Assembly (NCBI RefSeq): GCF_030149515.1
Contig: NZ_JASBRI010000023.1
Location: forward strand, 1 to 47,846
Source: Maricaulis sp.
Lineage (GTDB): Bacteria; Pseudomonadota; Alphaproteobacteria; Caulobacterales; Maricaulaceae
Length of the DNA stretch: 47,846 nt
Direction of reading: 5' to 3'
Each line of letters starts with the position of its first letter. Position 1 is the first letter of the stretch. Below, piece by piece: positions 25,666-31,438 of this stretch. The notes below the pieces were generated by a model. The model was not told the origin of the DNA, ran no database searches, and saw only the letters and a list, made by a program, of their open reading frames with translations. The translations under genes and the position numbers were made by a program.

Positions 25666-27561
25666 ATGACGCCACTGGATTCGGCTACCAATCGCCAGAT
25701 GGACACCGAGATTGCCGGCACGCGCCCGTTGCGCCGCGGCAAGCCCAAATCGGCCAAGGGGGCGCATCTGCGCGTCGTGGAGAGCGTCAAGATCGACCGG
25801 TCGCGCGATGCGCTGCTGACCGACTTCGGCAAGAAGACGCTGGAAGACCGCTATCTGCTGCCCGGCGAGAGCTATCAGGACATGTTCGCGCGCGTGGCGA
25901 CCGCCTATGCCGACGATGGCGAGCATGCCCAGCGCCTATATGACTACATCTCGCGGCTCTGGTTCATGCCGGCCACGCCGGTCCTGTCCAATGGCGGTGC
26001 CGATCGCGGCCTGCCGATTTCCTGTTTCCTGAACTCGGTCGGCGATTCGCTGGACGAGATCGTCGGTACCTGGACCGAGAATGTCTGGCTCGCCTCCAAT
26101 GGCGGCGGTATCGGTACCTATTGGGGCAATGTCCGGTCGATCGGGGAGAAGATCGGCGCCAACGGTCAGACCTCGGGCATCATTCCCTTCATCCGCGTGA
26201 TGGATTCGCTGACACTGGCCATCTCCCAGGGCTCGCTGCGCCGGGGGTCCGCCGCCGTCTATCTCGACGTCCACCATCCGGAAATCGAGGAATTCCTGGA
26301 GATCCGCAAACCCTCGGGCGACTTCAACCGCAAGTCCCTGAACCTGCACCACGGTCTCAACGTCACCGACGCCTTCATGAATGCCGTCGCCGAGGACGAG
26401 GAATTCGAACTGAAGTCGCCGAAGACGGGCGAGGTGGTGAAGACGGTCAATGCGCGCAAGCTGTGGCAGAAGATCATCGAGCTGCGCCTGCAGACCGGCG
26501 AGCCCTACATCATCTTCTCCGACACGGTGAACAACGCCCTGCCGGCCCACCAGCGCAAGCTGGGCCTGAAGGTGCGCCAGTCCAATCTGTGCGCCGAGAT
26601 CATGCTGCCTACCGGTTTCGACAACCAGGGCAAGGAACGCACCGCGGTGTGCTGCCTGTCCTCGCTCAATGCCGCCAAATACATGGAGTGGAAGGACGAT
26701 CCCGATTTCATCGAGGATATTTTCCGCTTCCTGGACAATGTGCTGCAGGACTTCATCGATCGCGCCCCGCCGGAAATGGATCGCGCCGTCTATTCGGCCC
26801 TGCGCGAACGGTCTGTGGGTCTGGGCCTGATGGGTTTCCACACCTTCCTGCAGCAGATGAACGCGCCCTTCGAAAGCGCCATGGCGAAGTCGTGGAACAT
26901 GAAGCTGTTCAAGCATATCCGCACGGCCGCCGACGCCGCCTCGGTGAAGCTGGCCGAAGAGCGCGGGCCCTGTCCGGATGCCGAGGCGTTCGGCGTCAAG
27001 GCGCGCTTCTCGCACAAGCTGGCAATCGCGCCGACAGCCTCGATCTCGATCATCTGCGGCGGTGTCTCCGCGGGCATCGAGCCGATTCCGGCCAATGTCT
27101 ACACGCACAAGACCCTGTCCGGTTCAACCACGGTGAAGAATCCGAATCTGGAAGCGGCGCTGGAGGAAAAGGGACTGAACACGCCGGCCGTGTGGTCGTC
27201 CATTCTGGAGCATGAAGGCTCGGTCCAGCATCTCAAGGAACTGGACGAGCACGAGAAGGCGCTGTTCCGCACCGCCTTCGAGATCGACCAGCGCTGGGTG
27301 ATCGAGCATGCCGCCGACCGCACGCCGTTTGTCTGCCAGTCCCAGTCGCTGAATATTTTCCTGCCCGGCGACATCAACAAGTGGGACCTGCACATGCTGC
27401 ACTGGACGGCCTGGGAGAAGGGCGTGAAATCGCTCTACTACTGCCGTTCCAAATCGGTCCAGCGCGCCGCCTATGCCGGTTCGGAGACAAAGTCCGAAGC
27501 CGAAAAGGCGATGGAGAGCGCCGCACCCACGGATTACGAGGAATGCCTGGCCTGCCAGTAG
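25666..27561 (+). CDS. nrdA: Class I ribonucleotide reductase, catalytic subunit
   Basis: Makes deoxyribonucleotides from ribonucleoside diphosphates with NrdB. 631 residues. The thiyl-radical site NLCAEI (Cys309, with Asn307 and Glu311) is present, as are the redox Cys pair in PISCFLNS and AVCCLSSLN, the radical-transfer Tyr pair in SLYYCRSKS, and the C-terminal shuttle pair CLAC (627-630). The N-terminus has no ATP-cone, so the usual overall-activity site is absent; E. coli NrdA is about 760 residues with a cone. ATG 25666 has GGGGAG 11 bases upstream and is preferred to an in-frame upstream start at 25588 that would place the leader hairpin in the coding region. A terminator follows, so nrdB is transcribed separately. 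Confidence 0.95.
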   Translation: MTPLDSATNRQMDTEIAGTRPLRRGKPKSAKGAHLRVVESVKIDRSRDALLTDFGKKTLEDRYLLPGESYQDMFARVATAYADDGEHAQRLYDYISRLWFMPATPVLSNGGADRGLPISCFLNSVGDSLDEIVGTWTENVWLASNGGGIGTYWGNVRSIGEKIGANGQTSGIIPFIRVMDSLTLAISQGSLRRGSAAVYLDVHHPEIEEFLEIRKPSGDFNRKSLNLHHGLNVTDAFMNAVAEDEEFELKSPKTGEVVKTVNARKLWQKIIELRLQTGEPYIIFSDTVNNALPAHQRKLGLKVRQSNLCAEIMLPTGFDNQGKERTAVCCLSSLNAAKYMEWKDDPDFIEDIFRFLDNVLQDFIDRAPPEMDRAVYSALRERSVGLGLMGFHTFLQQMNAPFESAMAKSWNMKLFKHIRTAADAASVKLAEERGPCPDAEAFGVKARFSHKLAIAPTASISIICGGVSAGIEPIPANVYTHKTLSGSTTVKNPNLEAALEEKGLNTPAVWSSILEHEGSVQHLKELDEHEKALFRTAFEIDQRWVIEHAADRTPFVCQSQSLNIFLPGDINKWDLHMLHWTAWEKGVKSLYYCRSKSVQRAAYAGSETKSEAEKAMESAAPTDYEECLACQ

Positions 27562-27608
27562 GCCGGCAGGTCATAGCCGGTTGATCGAGGGGGAGAGACC
27601 GGCCCTTG

Positions 27609-27640
27609 AAAGGGAGCACCCGTGAGGTGTTCCCTTTTTT
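27609..27640 (+). terminator. Rho-independent terminator after nrdA
   Basis: AAGGGAGCACC (27610-27620) pairs with GGTGTTCCCTT (27626-27636, one G-T pair) around a 5-nt loop, ending in a run of six T (27635-27640). It separates nrdA from the barrel gene and nrdB. Confidence 0.92.
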
Positions 27641-27769
27641 GGTTGCGAAATGTGACCACATCCTCGTGGACCCGATATGCGACCCGGGTTAACCTTTTTC
27701 GCGTGGGGGATGAATCGGCATGCATTGCGCGTGCGGGTTTGCTTAAAAAGCGTCCAGGGGAGACGCGTT

Positions 27770-28597
27770 ATGAGACTGGGACGGACTGCCGAATTGCTGA
27801 CGGCCGGGGCGATCGCGCTCGGGGGGGCGGCCTACGTGCTGACAACCCCCGGCGATGCTGCGTCGGAATGGGCGTCCTCCCGCGAGATGATCCAGGGCCA
27901 GTTCCACAATGAGGGCGAAGTGCGGCCGCTGTCGCCCTCGGCGGCCCGGGTGGCCCTGTCTGCGCTGGCGATGAATGACGACCCGTTCGGCGGCGCGCCG
28001 CTCTCGGCGATGACGTCCGGCCAGGGCCAGCGCATCGATCTCGGCCAGGCCGGCATGCTGGAAGTCGCCGTGATCGACAATGATACCCGCGACCCCGCCT
28101 ATCATCTGTTTTCCCCCCGCGCCAACGGGTATTCGCCGGTGGTGATCGATCGCGGCACGCGCGAGGCCACGGTGGCCGTGAACTACCAGCGCCCCTTCCG
28201 CACCCATGTCGAGGGCGAGGCGCTGGATGTGACCTTCACGCCGCGCGCGGCGGTCTCCGTGGGTCCGGACGGATCGGCTGCGGGCGCAGGTGCGGAGGTG
28301 CGCATCGGCCAGCATGTCGGAAGCGAGGAAGACGAACGTCCGCGCTGGTACGTCTTTGCCGGCGCCGACCGGCGTGCGCTGATGTACGATCCGCAAAAGG
28401 GCGTCGATTTCGCCAATGCCATGCGTCTCGCCCAGCGCGAGGTCGTCGGGGATGCCCAGGCCGGGATCGCCATGCGCGTGGGCAATGCCGACCTGTCGCT
28501 GGCCTATGTGCGCCGCGAATACAAGCATGTCGCCGGTGTCACAAGTTTCGACGAGACCGAGGAATTCGGCGCCGTATCGGTGAACTGGACCTGGTAG
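27770..28597 (+). CDS. Small outer-membrane beta-barrel protein, LpxR-like (DUF2219-like)
   Basis: 275 residues with an N-terminal hydrophobic signal (about 8-28). The rest alternates polar and hydrophobic residues as in a barrel and ends VSVNWTW, with a terminal aromatic residue. The C-terminal half (AGADRRALMYDPQKG..., DAQAGIAMRVGNADLSLAYVRREYK, FGAVSVNWTW) resembles the end of the LpxR/DUF2219 family of lipid A 3'-O-deacylases. It is shorter than typical LpxR (about 300-320), and I could not identify the catalytic Asn/His/Ser set, so enzyme activity is doubtful. ATG 27770 has GGGGAG seven bases upstream. It sits between nrdA and nrdB but after a terminator, so it is probably not part of nucleotide metabolism. 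Confidence 0.7.
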   Translation: MRLGRTAELLTAGAIALGGAAYVLTTPGDAASEWASSREMIQGQFHNEGEVRPLSPSAARVALSALAMNDDPFGGAPLSAMTSGQGQRIDLGQAGMLEVAVIDNDTRDPAYHLFSPRANGYSPVVIDRGTREATVAVNYQRPFRTHVEGEALDVTFTPRAAVSVGPDGSAAGAGAEVRIGQHVGSEEDERPRWYVFAGADRRALMYDPQKGVDFANAMRLAQREVVGDAQAGIAMRVGNADLSLAYVRREYKHVAGVTSFDETEEFGAVSVNWTW

Positions 28598-28721
28598 GCC
28601 GGGCCGGCGCGGCGCGTCATGAGCGGTTCTGACCGGTCCACTTTCGCTCGCGAATCGCGCACTCTCCACAGCTGAATTCCGTCGAAGGCGCATCAAGCTG
28701 TAGACGTTTTGTTAGCGATGG

Positions 28722-28737
28722 ACACAATATCTTGTGT
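28722..28737 (+). promoter_or_regulatory. NrdR box upstream of nrdB
   Basis: ACACAATATCTTGTGT matches the NrdR consensus at 15 or 16 of 16 positions. It is 37 bp before the nrdB ATG and would overlap a -10-like CAATAT (28725-28730). A second box at the usual 31-32 bp spacing upstream is not recognisable. Confidence 0.85.
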
Positions 28738-28774
28738 TCGATGCCCGATTCAGTGCCAGCAGGAGAGCCAGACC

Positions 28775-29809
28775 ATGACCATCATCGCCGAGAAAGCGCC
28801 CAACCTGCTGAGCCCCAGCCTCACCTACAAGCCGTTCCGCTATCCCTGGGCCTATGACTTCTGGCAGCGCCAGCAGCAGGTGCACTGGATGCCGGAAGAA
28901 GTGCCGCTGGGCGAGGACTGCAAGGACTGGGCGACCAAGCTGACGGACAAGGAGCGCAATCTGCTCACGCAGATCTTCCGCTTCTTCACCCAGTCGGATG
29001 TCGAGGTCGGCGCGAACTACATGGAAAACTACATGCCGCTCTTCAAACCGGTTGAAGTGCGCATGATGCTCGCCGCCTTCTCCAACATGGAGACGATCCA
29101 CATCGCCGCCTACGCGCTGCTGCTGGAAACCATCGGCATGCCGGACACCGAATTCTCCGCCTTCATGGAATATCAGGAGATGGCGGCCAAGCACGACTAT
29201 CTCGGCCAGTTCGGCTGCGAGACCGAGAAGGACATTCTCACCTCGATGGCCGTGTTCGGCGGTTTTACCGAAGGGCTCCAGCTCTTCGCCTCCTTCGCGA
29301 TGCTGATGAATTTCCCGCGCTTCAACAAGATGAAGGGGATGGGCCAGATCGTGTCCTGGTCGGTGCGCGACGAGAGCCTGCACTGCGAGGGCATGATGAA
29401 GCTCTTCCACACCTTTGCCGGCGAGACCGGCGCGCTGACCAGGGGTGTGAAGGACGATATCGCCGATTGCTGCCAGACCGTGGTGAAGCTGGAAGACAAG
29501 TTCATCGAGCTCGCCTTCGAGGCCGGCGAGGTGGAAGGCATGACGCCGGACGATATCAAGCAGTATATCCGCTATATCGCCGACTGGCGCATGAAGCAGC
29601 TCAAGCTGGATCCGATCTACGGTGTCAAGGAACACCCCATTCCCTGGCTCACGGAAATCCTCAACGGCGTCGAACACGCCAACTTCTTCGAGGCCCGCGC
29701 CACCGAATACTCCAAGGGCGCCACCAAGGGCGCCTGGCACGGCGATGACGGCGTGTGGGAGATGTTCGACAAGATGAAGAAGAAGGAAGACGGCGCGCTC
29801 GTGGGGTAG
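28775..29809 (+). CDS. nrdB: Class I ribonucleotide reductase, radical-generating subunit
   Basis: Ferritin-like protein holding the di-metal site and tyrosyl radical. 344 residues. The metal ligands are seen in SDVEVGANYME (first Glu/Asp), METIHIAAY (Glu and His, with the radical Tyr four residues after His), the TEGLQLFASFAM helix (Glu), and DESLHCEGM (Glu and His). The C-terminal tail that docks into NrdA ends in acidic/aliphatic residues (EDGALVG). ATG 28775 has AGGAG nine bases upstream and is preferred to an upstream start at 28709 that would include the NrdR box in the coding region. There is no ATP-cone at its N-terminus, so neither subunit has the standard activity-control domain. 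A palindromic repeat follows. Confidence 0.95.
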   Translation: MTIIAEKAPNLLSPSLTYKPFRYPWAYDFWQRQQQVHWMPEEVPLGEDCKDWATKLTDKERNLLTQIFRFFTQSDVEVGANYMENYMPLFKPVEVRMMLAAFSNMETIHIAAYALLLETIGMPDTEFSAFMEYQEMAAKHDYLGQFGCETEKDILTSMAVFGGFTEGLQLFASFAMLMNFPRFNKMKGMGQIVSWSVRDESLHCEGMMKLFHTFAGETGALTRGVKDDIADCCQTVVKLEDKFIELAFEAGEVEGMTPDDIKQYIRYIADWRMKQLKLDPIYGVKEHPIPWLTEILNGVEHANFFEARATEYSKGATKGAWHGDDGVWEMFDKMKKKEDGALVG

Positions 29810-29816
29810 GGGCGTT

Positions 29817-30006
29817 CGTCATCCTTCCCCTTGACGGGGAAGGTGTCCGGCGTAGCCGGACGGAAGGGGTGAATCCCGGTGGTGGCAAGATCGCAAGAAG
29901 TCCCGCCCCCACCCGCTCCACCGCTGCTTCGCAGCGGTCCTTCGTCACGTCGAAAAGTCCCCCGGACGGTTCTTGGGCTCCTCGGCGCCCGTCAAGGGCG
30001 AGGATA
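29817..30006. repeat. Palindromic intergenic repeat (REP-like), type 1
   Basis: A run of dyads: CCTTCCCC/GGGGAAGG with a 5-nt loop (29823-29843), GTCCGGC/GCCGGAC (29845-29861), a small CGCTGC/GCAGCG hairpin (about 29927-29938), and a CCTCG...CGAGG structure near 29980-30003. It fills the whole space between nrdB and the convergent regulator gene. Elements of this composition are dispersed in many alphaproteobacterial genomes; only one copy is in this window. Confidence 0.7.
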
Positions 30007-30010
30007 GGCG

Positions 30011-30394
30011 CTACCCCAGCCGGTCCAGGATCGGGCAGTCGGGACGGTCGTCGCCGCGGCAGGCCTCGACCAGATGCGCCAGTTCGTCGTGCAGGGCCGC
30101 CAGCTGGCGCTGCTTGTCCTCGATCTCGGCGAGATGTGTTGCGGCAATGGCACGGACATCGGCGCTGGAGCGGCTGCGGTCTTCATAGAGGCTGAGCAGT
30201 TCCCGGCACTCCTCGATGGAAAAGCCGAAATCGCGGGCGCGGCGCACAAAGGCCAGCTTGCGTATGGCGGCCTCGTCATAGCGGCGATAACCGGCCGGCG
30301 ACCGGTCCGGCGCCCTGACCAGGCCGATATCGGCATAATAGCGCACGGTTTTCACCGGCAGTCCGGCCGCCTTCGCGGCATCGCCGATATTCAT
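30011..30394 (-). CDS. cueR: MerR-family copper-responsive regulator (CueR/HmrR type)
   Basis: 127 residues: an N-terminal winged helix (MNIGDAAKAAGLPVKTVRYYADIGL, about 1-40), the second recognition part (AGYRRYDEAAIRKL), a dimerisation helix (about 78-110), and a metal-binding loop with Cys-x7-Cys (ACRGDDRPDCP, about 112-121). In CueR and HmrR this pair binds monovalent copper, silver or gold. MerR-type sensors distort and activate promoters with 19-bp spacers; exactly such a promoter lies in the 76-bp gap to the divergent DUF4396 gene. No copper ATPase is in the window. Confidence 0.9.
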   Translation of the reverse strand: MNIGDAAKAAGLPVKTVRYYADIGLVRAPDRSPAGYRRYDEAAIRKLAFVRRARDFGFSIEECRELLSLYEDRSRSSADVRAIAATHLAEIEDKQRQLAALHDELAHLVEACRGDDRPDCPILDRLG

Positions 30395-30406
30395 CGCAGT
30401 GCCTCC

Positions 30407-30437
30407 TTGACCTTCCAGTAACTGGAAACACTAGCTT
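30407..30437 (+). promoter_or_regulatory. MerR/CueR-type promoter and operator
   Basis: -35 TTGACC (30407-30412) and -10 TAGCTT (30432-30437) are separated by exactly 19 bp. The spacer contains the dyad TTCCAGT-A-ACTGGAA (30413-30427), very close to known CueR/HmrR operators. The orientation drives the DUF4396 gene; the regulator gene diverges from the same site. This is among the clearest regulatory sites in the window. Confidence 0.88.
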
Positions 30438-30470
30438 GCGGGCCGGTGAAGACAAGCAGGAGCCGACAGC

Positions 30471-30917
30471 ATGACCGCCGCATCCCTCACTCAACCGCAA
30501 TTCTGGCAGTCCGGCGCCACATGGCACCGGGCCGCGAAAAACACGCTGTGGTGCCTGGCCGGGTGCTCCATCGGCGATTTCGGCACGATTTTCTTCTTCC
30601 AGGTCAGCGGCATCGCCTGGCCGGTCCTGGCGATCATGAGCCTGGCCATCGTCAACGGGCTGATGACCTCCATCGCGCTGGAGACCGTGATCCTCTCGCG
30701 CCAGATGGCGCTGGCCACGGCCTTCAGGACGGCCATCGGCATGTCCTTCATCTCCATGATTGCCATGGAGGCGGTGATGAACGGTGTCGATGTCTGGCTG
30801 ACCGGCGGCGCCAAACTGACCTGGTGGGTGATCCCGATCATGCTGGCGGCCGGTTTCCTGGCGCCGCTGCCCTACAATTACTGGCGCCTGGCGGCGCTGG
30901 GCAAGAGTTGTCACTAG
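30471..30917 (+). CDS. DUF4396 membrane protein, likely copper-induced
   Basis: 148 residues with about four transmembrane helices (near 28-48, 50-72, 82-105, 120-138). Features match DUF4396: TLWCLAGCSIGDFGTIFFFQ, a Met-rich IGMSFISMIAMEAVMN, and GFLAPLPYNYWRL with a final SCH. The Met residues in helices and the Cys/His at the ends could bind copper, but no function is established that I know of. AGGAG lies eight bases before the ATG. The upstream MerR-type promoter and divergent CueR-like regulator imply that copper or a similar soft metal induces it. Confidence 0.8.
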   Translation: MTAASLTQPQFWQSGATWHRAAKNTLWCLAGCSIGDFGTIFFFQVSGIAWPVLAIMSLAIVNGLMTSIALETVILSRQMALATAFRTAIGMSFISMIAMEAVMNGVDVWLTGGAKLTWWVIPIMLAAGFLAPLPYNYWRLAALGKSCH

Positions 30918-30920
30918 CCG

Positions 30921-31226
30921 CTAGAGCGGCTCCGCCGCCAGGCCGTGTCCGCCGACGGGCGCGGTCTCGGCGATGCGGTCCATGCCGGCGATCAGCGGCC
31001 GGCCGCGGGCGATGGCCTGCTGTACGGCGGGCAGCTCCAGCGAGGCCCGGTGCAGCTCGGCGCTGTCCCAGACCTCGGTGATCCAGATCGCATTGGCGTC
31101 AGCGGGATCGCGCGCGACCACATAGGAATGACAGCCCGGCATGTCGGCCATGCCCTCCAGCAGAATCTCGATCAGCGCATCGCGCTGGCCGTCGACCGCC
31201 GTGAATTTCCCGATCAGCCCGTACAT
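30921..31226 (-). CDS. Antibiotic biosynthesis monooxygenase (ABM) domain protein
   Basis: 101 residues of ferredoxin-like fold: MYGLIGKFTAVDGQRDALIEILLEG, PGCHSYVVARDPADANAIWITEVWDS and a closing helix. These dimeric proteins (YgiN, LsrG and others) include quinol oxygenases and small-aldehyde-handling enzymes; the family alone does not give the substrate. It converges with the DUF4396 gene, 3 bp between stops. Nothing shows a link to copper. Confidence 0.78.
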   Translation of the reverse strand: MYGLIGKFTAVDGQRDALIEILLEGMADMPGCHSYVVARDPADANAIWITEVWDSAELHRASLELPAVQQAIARGRPLIAGMDRIAETAPVGGHGLAAEPL

Positions 31227-31282
31227 GTGCGTGTCCCCTGCTTGTGTCGGCTCACGCTAGCAAGGTGAAGGGGCGCAGTCCA

Positions 31283-31412
31283 AACTCCTTCTCCCCGGGG
31301 GAGAAGGTGCCCGACGGGCGGATGAGGGGGAAACCCGGTCTCGCCCGGCAGGACACGGCCGGTGTCTTCCCCCTCTCCCTCGATCCCTCTCCCCGGGGAG
31401 AGGGGGGATGTT
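31283..31412. repeat. Palindromic intergenic repeat, type 2 (CTCTCCCC/GGGGAGAG)
   Basis: Two strong palindromes: CCTTCTCCCC-G-GGGGAGAAGG (31287-31307) and CCCTCTCCCC/GGGGAGAGGG (31385-31404), joined by about 77 bp. Repeats of this composition are common and dispersed in many proteobacterial genomes. It is unrelated in sequence to the element at 29817-30006. It fills the gap between an ABM gene and the lysine gene end, so it may also end transcription. Confidence 0.7.
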
Positions 31413-31438
31413 GTGCCGCCAGACCGGCGTGCGTGCCC

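Noticed and set aside
29817..31438. Genomic island or mobile element around the copper genes
   Set aside because: There are palindromic repeats on both sides but no integrase, transposase, tRNA or direct repeats, and base composition looks like the rest.
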